This document shows positions 1-6,483 of a stretch of 10,130 nt of DNA, in pieces. Positions within the stretch are counted from its first letter, which is position 1. Every line of letters starts with the position of its first letter. Under the pieces are notes generated by a model. The model did no database searches. It was not told the origin of the DNA and saw only the letters and a list, made by a program, of their open reading frames with translations. The stretch covers positions 1 through 10,130 of the forward strand of contig CAKSFY010000079.1 of NCBI GenBank assembly GCA_934454035.1, given 5' to 3'. The stretch is from an uncultured Clostridia bacterium (GTDB lineage: Bacteria > Bacillota > Clostridia > UBA1381). A program made the translations under genes and the position numbers.

Positions 1-155
1 TTGTTGTGACTCATGAAATGGGCTTTGCTCGTGAGGTCTCGGACAGAGTTGTGTTTATAGACGAAGGTATAATTATGGAGGAAGGCGCTCCGGAGGAATT
101 TTTCTCAAATCCGAAGAATCCCAGAGCGATTGACTTTTTAAATAAAGTACTTTAA
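1..155 (+). CDS. ABC transporter ATP-binding protein, polar amino acid (GlnQ-type), 3' end only
   Basis: Only the last ~50 residues are present; the reading frame is open from base 3 to a TAA at 153-155. The fragment begins VVTHEMGFAREVSDRVVFID, which contains the H-loop (switch) histidine in the 'THEM' context. It continues with the 'GIIMEEGAPEEFFSNPKN' tail that follows the nucleotide-binding core in polar amino acid importers (GlnQ/HisP/ArtP group). In that family the ATPase dimer sits on the cytoplasmic face and powers uptake of glutamine, arginine or similar through a permease, using an extracytoplasmic binding protein. The partner genes are expected upstream, outside the window. The Walker A, Walker B and signature motifs are not visible here, so the substrate cannot be assigned. 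The gene is followed directly by an intrinsic terminator, so it is the last gene of its operon. Confidence 0.88.
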   Translation, partial: VVTHEMGFAREVSDRVVFIDEGIIMEEGAPEEFFSNPKNPRAIDFLNKVL

Positions 156-161
156 AATTTC

Positions 162-203
162 AGAGTGTATTTTCAAAAATATATGAAGATACGCTCTTTT
201 TTT
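162..203 (+). terminator. Rho-independent terminator after the amino acid ABC transporter gene
   Basis: A 13-bp stem (arms 162-174 and 185-197, pairing throughout if two G-U pairs are allowed) encloses a 10-nt AT-rich loop and is followed by a T-tract at 197-203. It starts 7 nt after the stop codon and separates the ABC operon from the small-gene cluster downstream. Confidence 0.88.
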
Positions 204-244
204 GTCAACTTTTTTTTGTTTTGGAATATATTAAAGTATATGAT
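202..244 (+). promoter_or_regulatory. Candidate promoter region for the three-gene small-protein cluster
   Basis: The stretch between the terminator and the first small gene is very AT-rich. Possible elements are TTGTCA (202-207) with a TATATT-like box at 227-232 (19-bp spacing), or TTGTTT (216-221) with TATGAT (239-244, 17-bp spacing). The second pair would start transcription inside the ribosome binding site, so the first is more plausible. A perfect 10-bp palindrome, TGATATATCA, lies at 241-250. None of these is a strong match; a promoter here is expected mainly because a terminator precedes it. Confidence 0.3.
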
Positions 245-265
245 ATATCAGAGAGGGTTGATAAT

Positions 266-523
266 ATGAATAATAATGAAATAGAAAAGAAGCTGAAGGA
301 AATATTGTCCGGAGTGAATATGTCGGCAATCAACAACTCCGGAATAGAAAGGCTTTTAAAATCACCTCAAGGGAAAAAGCTTGCTCAAAGTATGTCGGAA
401 GCGGATAAACAAAATCTGCTTCAAAAGTTTATGAGCATGGACAGCAAGGACATAAAGGATAAGCTTAATAAAGCGGATTTATCAAAATTATCCGTCGAGG
501 AAATTCTTAAAAAGCTGAGGTGA
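266..523 (+). CDS. Small hypothetical protein, helical, first of a three-gene cluster
   Basis: This is an 85-residue, highly charged, apparently all-helical soluble protein. It is rich in Lys, Leu and Ser and has no signal peptide or membrane segment. Segments of note are 'LLKSPQGKKLAQSMSEADK' in the middle and a C-terminal amphipathic helix ending in LKKLR. The chosen start is ATG 266, which has an AGAGAGGG ribosome binding site at 250-257. The frame is open back to a TTG at 221, but nothing there resembles a ribosome binding site. I do not recognise a functional family; from memory, short proteins with an 'SPEGKKLAQSLSE'-type segment are common hypothetical proteins in Clostridia. The stop codon lies within the AGGTGA ribosome binding site of the next gene, so the two are probably translationally coupled. 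Confidence 0.8.
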   Translation: MNNNEIEKKLKEILSGVNMSAINNSGIERLLKSPQGKKLAQSMSEADKQNLLQKFMSMDSKDIKDKLNKADLSKLSVEEILKKLR

Positions 524-529
524 TAACAA

Positions 530-826
530 ATGGCTGACATGATGGAGACACTGAAAGGAATGCTTGGAGATGATGCAGAAGATAAAATAAAAACCGTTCT
601 GGGCGGACTCCAATCGGGAGGAGAAGGGGGTGCACTTTCAGACGGCAGCCAAAACGATTATCTGTCACAAATAAAAAGCCTTGTCGGACAAATGGGCAGC
701 GCAAACGATTCAAGGTCGAATCTGCTTTTGTCGCTGAAACCGTATATGCGTACAGAGCGGCGGCAGAGTATAGATAATGCGGTCAAGATTTTAAATCTTA
801 CCAGAATTGCGGGATTGTTTAAGTAG
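530..826 (+). CDS. Small hypothetical protein with a conserved-looking basic C-terminal helix
   Basis: The product has 98 residues and no signal peptide. An N-terminal helix (1-28) is followed by a glycine/serine-rich linker (29-42: SGGEGG..) and a C-terminal basic amphipathic region (63-98) of the form 'SNLLLSLKPYMRTERRQSID' continuing to 'ILNLTRIAGLFK'. From memory, a similar tail, LLxALKPYLSxERxxxIDxAIKIL, recurs in uncharacterised clostridial proteins; I cannot confirm this by search. ATG 530 has GAGGTGA at 517-523, which overlaps the stop of the preceding gene. The gap is 6 nt upstream and 10 nt downstream, so all three genes are almost certainly one transcript. The function is unknown. 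The tail could bind nucleic acid, membrane or a partner protein, and the sequence does not decide between these. Confidence 0.82.
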   Translation: MADMMETLKGMLGDDAEDKIKTVLGGLQSGGEGGALSDGSQNDYLSQIKSLVGQMGSANDSRSNLLLSLKPYMRTERRQSIDNAVKILNLTRIAGLFK

Positions 827-836
827 GTGATAAATT

Positions 837-1070
837 ATGTACAGAAAATATTCCAGTTTTAACGATATGCCCACACCGGTATATAAAAAAGAAGAAAAGC
901 CGGTATGCTGCGAGGAGGTACATAAAAAAGAGGAAAACAATAAATTGTTCGGTAATTTTGAAACCGACGATATCATCCTTGCAGTTGTTATTTTGATGCT
1001 GCTTGTTAATGACTGCGATGATAAAATGCTTTTGCTGGCATTGGCGTTTGTTTTTATAACGGGATTTTAA
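837..1070 (+). CDS. Small hypothetical protein with hydrophobic C-terminal hairpin
   Basis: The 77-residue product has two parts. Residues 1-43 are polar, rich in Lys, Glu and aromatic residues, and carry a Cys-Cys pair at 24-25. The C-terminus holds two short hydrophobic stretches (45-58 and 64-77) separated by the acidic turn NDCDDK (58-63). This suggests a re-entrant or double-pass membrane hairpin with the polar part on one face. The hydrophobic stretches are only about 14 residues each, short for full membrane spans. ATG 837 has AGGTGA at 825-830, overlapping the TAG of the previous gene. The 'DDxxLxxLxxLL..CDDxxLLLxLxFxF' pattern resembles many small uncharacterised proteins of spore-forming Clostridia (from memory). 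A link to sporulation or the envelope is a guess. The stop codon abuts the bidirectional terminator. Confidence 0.8.
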   Translation: MYRKYSSFNDMPTPVYKKEEKPVCCEEVHKKEENNKLFGNFETDDIILAVVILMLLVNDCDDKMLLLALAFVFITGF

Positions 1071-1116
1071 AAAATGCATTAACCTCGGCTAAAATTGCTG
1101 AGGTTAATGCATTTTT
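1070..1116. terminator. Bidirectional intrinsic terminator between convergent operons
   Basis: A 20-bp stem (arms 1070-1089 and 1097-1116, with a single G-T mismatch that can pair as G-U in RNA) encloses a 7-nt loop, TAAAATT. On the plus strand it ends in a T-run (1112-1118). On the minus strand the A-run at 1069-1074 becomes the T-run. It therefore serves both the small-protein cluster (stop at 1070) and the trehalase-like gene (stop at 1117-1119). Confidence 0.93.
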
Positions 1117-2319
1117 TTATTTAAGTTGATTTAACAAGTCCTTTGCATATACATAAATTCCGGCACTCCAGCCGAGCATTGTCGGCATTTTATATTCGTC
1201 GGTTACATTTATGCTGCCGTCTGTAATATTGTATTTTTCCCAAAAATTGTGTGTTTCGTTAAATACTCTTTCTGCTGCGGCAACATATTTTTCTGCAATT
1301 CTTTTTGCAATGTTATCATATCCGTAATTTTTAAATCCGACAATGATAATATATTGCAAGCATGCCCAGCCGTTCGGATAATCCCATTGATATGTTATCC
1401 CGGAATTGCTTTTTTCACAGGTAGAAACTCCAAACTTTTCTTCGAGTCTATCAAGATTATCGGCAAGACTCTTTGCCTGCTCGCTTGATGCAACACAGTT
1501 GAAAAGCGGAAAATATGAAGCTGCCGAGAAAATACTGCTTTGCTTTTCCGAAACATAATTATAATCCGTAAAGATATTATCCTTATTGATTAAATATTTG
1601 TTCATTCTCATGAGACGTTTTCCTGCACGATATTTCCATATGGCAGAATCATTGCCCAAAATATCAGCAAAAAATGCCATGTTATTTTCAAATCCGTAAA
1701 GCAGTGAATTCAGCTCAATCGACGCATAATTATAAGCCTCAAACTCCCAGCGCGGATTCATGTCCCAACCGCTTTCGGCTGTTGCATAATAATGCCGCGC
1801 AAAGTCAAAATCGGAGCATTCGGGACGCACTTTCAGCCTGTCGGCAAGAGCTGAGGCAATTTCTTTGGCTTCGTCCGTTGCAATATATGAATCATAATGA
1901 TTTAAGCCTATCGGCGAATTCCTTTTATTTTGCCAAAATTCATATTCTTTTTCCAAAGCGGAATATGCTCCCGAAAGCCATGCTCTGTCATTATAATAAG
2001 AGAATATGTCCTTTACCATTTCGGATAAAAACGGCGGCTGCGAACGGGACAGATAAAATGTTCTGTTCCCGTTCGGCATAAACCCGTATTTATCAACCAT
2101 ATATAGCATATTATCAACATTATTTTTTGCAAGTTCTGCCTTGCCAAGCTTTATAAGACCGATATTAGTAAAATATGTATCCCAGTAATACATTGCGTTA
2201 AAAAACTCCGGAGACGGAACAGTATATTTATAAGGCATACCGATAAGTGTTCCGCTATCGGCTTTATTTTCTCTTACGCACAAGTCCCAGTTATCTTTTA
2301 AATATTGAATCGCATCCAT
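1117..2319 (-). CDS. Trehalase-like glycoside hydrolase (GH37 type, short, cytoplasmic)
   Basis: A 400-residue (alpha/alpha)6-barrel glycosidase of the GH37 type without a signal peptide, shorter than the ~550 residues of E. coli TreA. Family landmarks, in order, are YYWDTYF (44-50), PNGNRTFYLSRSQPP (82-96), ESGWD (182-186), QWDYPNGWACLQ (311-322, trehalase signature 2), WEKYN (360-364) and DEY..LGWSAG (374-387). By comparison with E. coli TreA (from memory, catalytic Asp312 and Glu496), Asp186 is the likely general acid and Glu361 the likely base. Signature 1 (PGGRFxExYxWD) is degenerate here, reading PSPEFFNAMYYWD with no arginine, and the RPES motif is replaced by HYDS (141-144). Hydrolysis of an alpha-linked disaccharide is probable, but trehalose itself is doubtful. 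It follows the GH106-like gene on the same strand and has its own promoter. ATG 2319 is preceded by an AAAGGA site. Confidence 0.87.
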   Translation of the reverse strand: MDAIQYLKDNWDLCVRENKADSGTLIGMPYKYTVPSPEFFNAMYYWDTYFTNIGLIKLGKAELAKNNVDNMLYMVDKYGFMPNGNRTFYLSRSQPPFLSEMVKDIFSYYNDRAWLSGAYSALEKEYEFWQNKRNSPIGLNHYDSYIATDEAKEIASALADRLKVRPECSDFDFARHYYATAESGWDMNPRWEFEAYNYASIELNSLLYGFENNMAFFADILGNDSAIWKYRAGKRLMRMNKYLINKDNIFTDYNYVSEKQSSIFSAASYFPLFNCVASSEQAKSLADNLDRLEEKFGVSTCEKSNSGITYQWDYPNGWACLQYIIIVGFKNYGYDNIAKRIAEKYVAAAERVFNETHNFWEKYNITDGSINVTDEYKMPTMLGWSAGIYVYAKDLLNQLK

Positions 2320-2355
2320 ATAATCACAATCCTTTTTTTGAAAAAATATATGTTT

Positions 2356-2384
2356 ATTATATATTCTTTTTTTTGCGTTGTCAA
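2356..2384 (-). promoter_or_regulatory. Perfect-consensus sigma-A promoter for the trehalase-like gene
   Basis: Read on the minus strand, TTGACA (2384-2379) is followed by exactly 17 bp and TATAAT (2361-2356), both consensus hexamers. Transcription would start near 2349, giving a ~30-nt leader to the ATG at 2319. It lies in the 68-bp gap after the GH106-like gene, where no terminator is visible. The trehalase-like gene can therefore be made on its own as well as by read-through. Confidence 0.85.
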
Positions 2385-2387
2385 TAT

Positions 2388-5300
2388 TTATTCAATAATT
2401 TCTAAAACAGGGGAGGAAAGAATGCCTGTGTTCTCAAGTATATATTCATAGCTCATTGTATCGGTAGGATACCACATATTTCCGTCATACCATTGCTGAT
2501 TTCCGTAATTGTGCAGTGCGGCAAATGTGTTTGAGCGATTTCCGAACAGAGTAAACTCAAGCCGGTGTGTTCCTTTTCCCGGGCAGTCGGTAACAACCTC
2601 ATACGGTGCAAATACAATTTTACCTAATTCACAACCGTCCGATGATACCTTTATGAGCGAACCTCTGAAATGCGGTGCTTTAATTCGTATTTTTGCACGC
2701 TTATCCAATTCAAAGTCAATTTTATAAGTTATGTTTCCTCCGTAAAACGGAAAACCTTGTACTGCAATATCTCCAAAGCTTATTTTTTCCGGTAATTTTA
2801 CAATGGTTTTTTCACAGCCTGAAATTGTAACTCCGAAATTACCGAGAATATATGCATTTTCTATATCATCTCTTTTACCGAATGGAACTTTAACAATAAG
2901 AATATTTTCACCTTTTTTTATATCGGGCAGAGGATAAGTCAGAATTGACCGGTCAACGTAATACCCGTCCGGTGACAGTTTTATTTTTTCGTTGTTCAAT
3001 TCAATACAATCGGCTTCCTCGCAGGCGATATGTGCACCGGACACATTTATATTGCTTTGAAATTTGAATTTAAGCGTAATGATATGCTTTTGAGAATCCT
3101 CGGGCACAACCCACGGCTGAGCGGCACAGTGAAGAGCAGACGGAAAGTTAAGCACTTCACGGCATTTTGTATCGATTCTCCGTATTTCTTCAAGCGGGTA
3201 AAACTTGCCGTCATCTATAGCAAATTCCGCCATATCCAAAAGATATACATTGTCCTCTTCAAGCGAATACTCGACTTTATGCTTTATATTTGAGGACTGT
3301 TTTACGCTATATTCATTGTCGGGAGTATATGTGCAAGCTTCTTTTTTGTGCGCCAGATTAATCAAGAGACTGTCGTATGCGTAAATGTCGGCATAAATTA
3401 CGGTTTTTCCGTTTTTATATTTGTAGTTCATTTTTTCTACGGAACCGTTTACCGTATCATAAAGAGACGGGGTAAACTCGCCGTTTAATTCGATTGTAAG
3501 GCATTCTTTTTGGGGTACGTCTTTGTTTTCGGGCATTTTCGCGTGTGCTGCAAAAAACCAGTCGGACTCGTTGTCGCGGCGGAGCGTGTATATCATATTA
3601 TCTGTCCGGGCACCGTTTATTTTTATATCTGCAAATCTGTCCTGTTCAAGAGATTTCAATATTGCCGATTTTGACATAGGAACCCTTACGGAAGTATCGT
3701 AAAGTTCGTTTACCTCGTCGCTTTCCGATGCATCGATATATTTGGGACATTCGCCGATAAATATCACTTTACCGCCGTTTTTACTAAATTCTTTCAGCGC
3801 TTCAAAGGTGGTTCGTCTTATTGTTTCGCAATTGGGAACAATGACCGTCTTATATTTCATTTCGCCCATTTTTAGCTTGTCATCTTCAACACCGCCGTTT
3901 TCGGCAAAAAGTGATTCGCTTATAAAATCAAAATCAATCAGTCCGAACAAGAGCCATTCGGTCAGGCTTTTAAAGTTATAATCCATATCATCAATTATAT
4001 CCTTTGAGGATTCGACAGGTCCGTAACGGAGCCAGCAGCTTTCAATCGGATGAATAACTCCCACATCTGCAATCGGCTTTCCTCTTGTAAGAGCTGTGTT
4101 AAGCCTTGCATAATGATTTTCGATATACGGATATTCCTTATACCACGGCGATTGATAACTGATAGAAGCCGGATAATCGCGTTTCGCCCTGCCCTTCATG
4201 GAAACCCACGCAAGATGCGGAACTCTGACGGTAACGCCCATGGCAGCCTGCCAATCTCCCTGGAATTTGTGCCCTCTGAAATCAAAAGTCCATTTTGTAA
4301 CTCCGTAAAGCTCTGATGCCATTGCTTCCCGTCCGTATTGATGTACTGCGGATTGTGCCTGCTTTGCGGTTGTAAATTCTGTGTTGTTGCAGAGCATATC
4401 TATGCCGGGCATACCCATACTGCGGTAAGTCCGCATAGCCTCGCCGATTACTCTTGTCTGTGATAAAAGCGTCGGTTCTTCCATGACATGACCTGTAAGC
4501 TTAATTCCGTTATTTTCACACCAGCCGGCGCAATTATCCATAAAAGAAACCGTAAACAGCTCGCATATTATATCATTGAATCTCCAGCGTGCAACAGACG
4601 GTTTTCCGTCCGGCAAATCCCAAAATAACTCCGGCAGTGTCAGCCTTATATCCGTACCGTATTTTTTTAGGTAAATATCGGGCAAAAGCGGTGTCCACGG
4701 ATATTCGGCAGATGTGTCGGATAATTTTGTGAACGGCTGCTTTGTTGTAAATTGCGGCTCATCACAGAAAATCGACGGAATTGTTTTTCCGAACTCATTC
4801 CCGACATGCTTTTTGTAATTTTCATGAGTTATTTCTATAAATTTATCAATTGATTCCTTTGACAGTGTATCAACATATGCCTGATTATTGAATCTTTCCG
4901 AATCCTCTAAGGTTTTTACATACGCATACCATTTGTTTTCGGATTCCGATTCATCTGAAAGTTTATAGCTTTTGAGATTTCCGCGTTCGTCCAAGTCTAT
5001 TTCATAGCATGCAAGAAGATATGTAAGTCCTTTTTCATAGCCGGTTTCAAAATCGACATAAGTTTCTTTTTGCTTTGTAAATAGGATATACCGTCCTCTG
5101 TATTTGCGGTTTTTGGTAACAAGTCCGCCCGCAAAACCTGACGGCCATCTGTCCTCATCATAAAGATATGCAAGCATTTGTTCTTTTTTTGCCTTATCGG
5201 TACATGCTTTAATGAGATTGAAAAAGTCATCGCTTAAATATTCCGTAGCCATTCCCGAGCGTGAATGCATATGAAATCCGCCGAATCCCATTTCCTTTAA

Positions 5301-5438
5301 AAAATCGATTTGTTCAAGCAAAATATCTTTATCAAGCACACAGTTCCATGACCAGAACGGCGTGCCCCTGTATTCGCTTGAAGGATTTTTAAAAAGGTCA
5401 ATATCAAGTTTGTCTGAAGTGTTTTTTTTGTAAAACAT
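2388..5438 (-). CDS. Large glycoside hydrolase, GH106-like (alpha-L-rhamnosidase type), cytoplasmic
   Basis: From the ATG at 5438 this is 1016 residues without a signal peptide. Numbering here is from that Met. The N-terminal part (about 20-460) looks like a TIM-barrel hydrolase: GTPFWSWN (25-32), LKEMGFGGFHMHSRSGM (47-63), LYDEDRWPSGFAGG (92-105), FCDEP (224-228), GHVMEEP (316-322), ASELYGVTKWTFDFRGHKFQ (374-393). Candidate catalytic acids are Asp226, Glu227, Glu320, Glu321 and Glu376; I cannot say which act. Residues ~525-575 (YKTVIVPNCETIRRTTFEAL onward) resemble the amidotransferase-like domain found after the barrel in GH42-type beta-galactosidases. A jelly-roll, sugar-binding-like region follows (~785-1000). 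GH106 alpha-L-rhamnosidases have this length and style, but the substrate is not proven. It is the first gene of a minus-strand unit with the trehalase-like gene, divergent from an AraC regulator. Confidence 0.75.
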   Translation of the reverse strand: MFYKKNTSDKLDIDLFKNPSSEYRGTPFWSWNCVLDKDILLEQIDFLKEMGFGGFHMHSRSGMATEYLSDDFFNLIKACTDKAKKEQMLAYLYDEDRWPSGFAGGLVTKNRKYRGRYILFTKQKETYVDFETGYEKGLTYLLACYEIDLDERGNLKSYKLSDESESENKWYAYVKTLEDSERFNNQAYVDTLSKESIDKFIEITHENYKKHVGNEFGKTIPSIFCDEPQFTTKQPFTKLSDTSAEYPWTPLLPDIYLKKYGTDIRLTLPELFWDLPDGKPSVARWRFNDIICELFTVSFMDNCAGWCENNGIKLTGHVMEEPTLLSQTRVIGEAMRTYRSMGMPGIDMLCNNTEFTTAKQAQSAVHQYGREAMASELYGVTKWTFDFRGHKFQGDWQAAMGVTVRVPHLAWVSMKGRAKRDYPASISYQSPWYKEYPYIENHYARLNTALTRGKPIADVGVIHPIESCWLRYGPVESSKDIIDDMDYNFKSLTEWLLFGLIDFDFISESLFAENGGVEDDKLKMGEMKYKTVIVPNCETIRRTTFEALKEFSKNGGKVIFIGECPKYIDASESDEVNELYDTSVRVPMSKSAILKSLEQDRFADIKINGARTDNMIYTLRRDNESDWFFAAHAKMPENKDVPQKECLTIELNGEFTPSLYDTVNGSVEKMNYKYKNGKTVIYADIYAYDSLLINLAHKKEACTYTPDNEYSVKQSSNIKHKVEYSLEEDNVYLLDMAEFAIDDGKFYPLEEIRRIDTKCREVLNFPSALHCAAQPWVVPEDSQKHIITLKFKFQSNINVSGAHIACEEADCIELNNEKIKLSPDGYYVDRSILTYPLPDIKKGENILIVKVPFGKRDDIENAYILGNFGVTISGCEKTIVKLPEKISFGDIAVQGFPFYGGNITYKIDFELDKRAKIRIKAPHFRGSLIKVSSDGCELGKIVFAPYEVVTDCPGKGTHRLEFTLFGNRSNTFAALHNYGNQQWYDGNMWYPTDTMSYEYILENTGILSSPVLEIIE

Positions 5439-5445
5439 TCTCATT

Positions 5446-5450
5446 CCTCC
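5446..5450 (-). promoter_or_regulatory. Ribosome binding site that decides the start of the GH106-like gene
   Basis: On the minus strand GGAGG is followed by AATGAGAATG, giving two in-frame ATGs. The first (5444) is only 1 nt from GGAGG, too close to be used efficiently. The second (5438) is 7 nt away, the normal distance. The second is therefore the better start, making the protein two residues shorter than the longest frame. Confidence 0.75.
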
Positions 5451-5459
5451 GTTTTTTTG

Positions 5460-5496
5460 TTGATTTTATTATACTTGTATGGTATAATAAAATCAA
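5460..5496. promoter_or_regulatory. Palindromic pair of overlapping divergent promoters (GH106-like gene / AraC gene)
   Basis: This is a perfect inverted repeat: left arm TTGATTTTATTATAC (5460-5474), 7-bp spacer, right arm GTATAATAAAATCAA (5482-5496). Each strand reads TTGATT, 17 bp, TATAAT. On plus, the -35 is 5460-5465 and the -10 is 5483-5488. On minus, the -35 is 5496-5491 and the -10 is 5473-5468. Predicted starts are near 5495 (plus) and 5461 (minus). The two promoters occupy the same DNA, so polymerase cannot sit on both at once. The plus promoter also has an extended -10 (TGGTATAAT), which the minus one lacks. The palindrome may double as an operator. Confidence 0.85.
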
Positions 5497-5516
5497 TGGG
5501 TATTGTTTATAAAAAT

Positions 5517-5524
5517 AGGGGTGA
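5517..5524 (+). promoter_or_regulatory. Ribosome binding site that decides the start of the AraC-family gene
   Basis: AGGGGTGA lies 5 nt before ATG 5530. The frame is open upstream to a TTG at 5503, but that codon has no ribosome binding site and lies only ~8 nt after the predicted transcription start, so 5530 is preferred. Confidence 0.8.
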
Positions 5525-5529
5525 TTTTA

Positions 5530-6366
5530 ATGCCGCATTTGAATGACACGGAAAAAATATATCTTGGAGTATTTACCTCTCCTTATGCGAGAATGCATGA
5601 GCATGATTTCCTGGAACTTGTATTCGTAGCCGAGGGAAAGGCAAGGCATATAATGAATGATGAAGAAATGATAATAAAAAAGGGTGACTATTTTATTATA
5701 GATTATAACACAAAGCATAGCTATACCGCTGTCGGTAATGTACCGCTTAAAATAGTGAATTGTTTATTTTTGCCCGATTTTGTTGATAAAACGCTGAAAA
5801 GATGCCGAAAGTTTGAACAGGTGACGGATAATTATCTGATTCATTACAGCAGCAAATCGGTAAAAGCAAATCCGGCTAACAAAATTTTTTTTGACGAAAA
5901 CGGAGAAATACGTACAATTATAGAAAAAATGCTTGCGGAATATGAAGAAAAAAAGCCTGCTTACATAGAAATTTTAAGATGTATGCTGATAGAAATAATA
6001 ATAACAACCGTCAGGCGGATTCAGTCTGAAAATAAAATAGTATCAAGCAGTATTGAAAAGTATATTTCCGATTATGTGGACGATAATTATATGAAAAAGA
6101 TTACGCTTACGGAAATATCAAAGAATCTTAACTACAGCGTTCCTTATCTGAGCAAATTATTTCGTGAAAAATACGGGGAAACATTTGAAAGCTATCTTCA
6201 GCGTACACGCGTCGGCGAGGGGTGCAGACTGCTTGCCAATACCGACAAAAAGGTTATTGAAATAGCTGAATGCGTGGGGTACGGAGATTTGAAATTTTTT
6301 TCGGAGGTTTTTAAAAAATATATGAGAGTTTCACCCAGGGAATATCGCAGACTGTACAGAAGCTGA
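5530..6366 (+). CDS. AraC-family transcriptional regulator with N-terminal cupin domain
   Basis: The 278-residue product is the usual length for the family. Residues ~15-90 form a cupin-type ligand pocket, with HEHDFLELVFV (23-33) and GDYFIIDYNTKHSY (52-65). A helical linker spans ~125-170. The C-terminal AraC-type double helix-turn-helix covers ~175-275. Its first helix-turn-helix is ITLTEISKNLNYSVPYLSKL (191-210). The second follows VIEIAECVGYGDLKFFSEVF (242-261) and ends in the family signature 'RVSPREYRRLY'. Such proteins typically bind a sugar or glycoside and activate adjacent catabolic genes. It is divergent from the GH106-like gene across a shared palindromic promoter, which makes that operon and itself its likely targets. 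The inducer cannot be read from sequence. No convincing terminator follows it. Confidence 0.93.
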   Translation: MPHLNDTEKIYLGVFTSPYARMHEHDFLELVFVAEGKARHIMNDEEMIIKKGDYFIIDYNTKHSYTAVGNVPLKIVNCLFLPDFVDKTLKRCRKFEQVTDNYLIHYSSKSVKANPANKIFFDENGEIRTIIEKMLAEYEEKKPAYIEILRCMLIEIIITTVRRIQSENKIVSSSIEKYISDYVDDNYMKKITLTEISKNLNYSVPYLSKLFREKYGETFESYLQRTRVGEGCRLLANTDKKVIEIAECVGYGDLKFFSEVFKKYMRVSPREYRRLYRS

Positions 6367-6472
6367 AATCGAAAAAAAACGATATATGGTGCAAAATGTC
6401 AAAAATGATTAATTTCATTATGAATATTTTTGTTAATATTTTTTTGTATATTTAATGAATTTTCTTGAAAAA

Positions 6473-6483
6473 TGTGGTATAAT
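6473..6483 (+). promoter_or_regulatory. Extended -10 promoter of the chromate-type transporter / two-component operon
   Basis: TGTGGTATAAT matches the full extended -10 motif (TRTGnTATAAT), with the -10 hexamer at 6478-6483. There is no good -35 hexamer at the right distance (ATGAAT at 6455-6460), as often seen with extended -10 promoters. The predicted start is near 6490, giving a ~44-nt leader. The preceding AT-rich gap (6367-6472) holds only weak hairpins and no copy of the KdpE-like repeat seen upstream of the symporter gene. Confidence 0.7.

Noticed and set aside
241..250. 10-bp palindrome TGATATATCA as an operator
   Set aside because: In such AT-rich DNA short palindromes arise by chance, and no regulator gene adjoins it.
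221..265. Upstream TTG start for the first small gene
   Set aside because: No ribosome binding site before TTG 221, whereas ATG 266 has a good one; the extra 15 residues lie in promoter-like AT-rich DNA.
819..1079. Minus-strand open frames opposite the third small gene
   Set aside because: They overlap a gene with a good ribosome binding site and tight operon spacing, and would have to be transcribed through the bidirectional terminator from within it.
1674..2081. A 135-codon plus-strand open frame opposite the trehalase-like gene
   Set aside because: It is antisense to a clearly recognisable GH37-type protein, has no ribosome binding site or family features, and its composition is that of a shadow frame.
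6400..6432. AT-only hairpin after the AraC gene (CAAAAAT..ATTTTTG) as a terminator
   Set aside because: The stem is 7 bp with a single G-C pair and a long loop, too weak for a confident intrinsic terminator.
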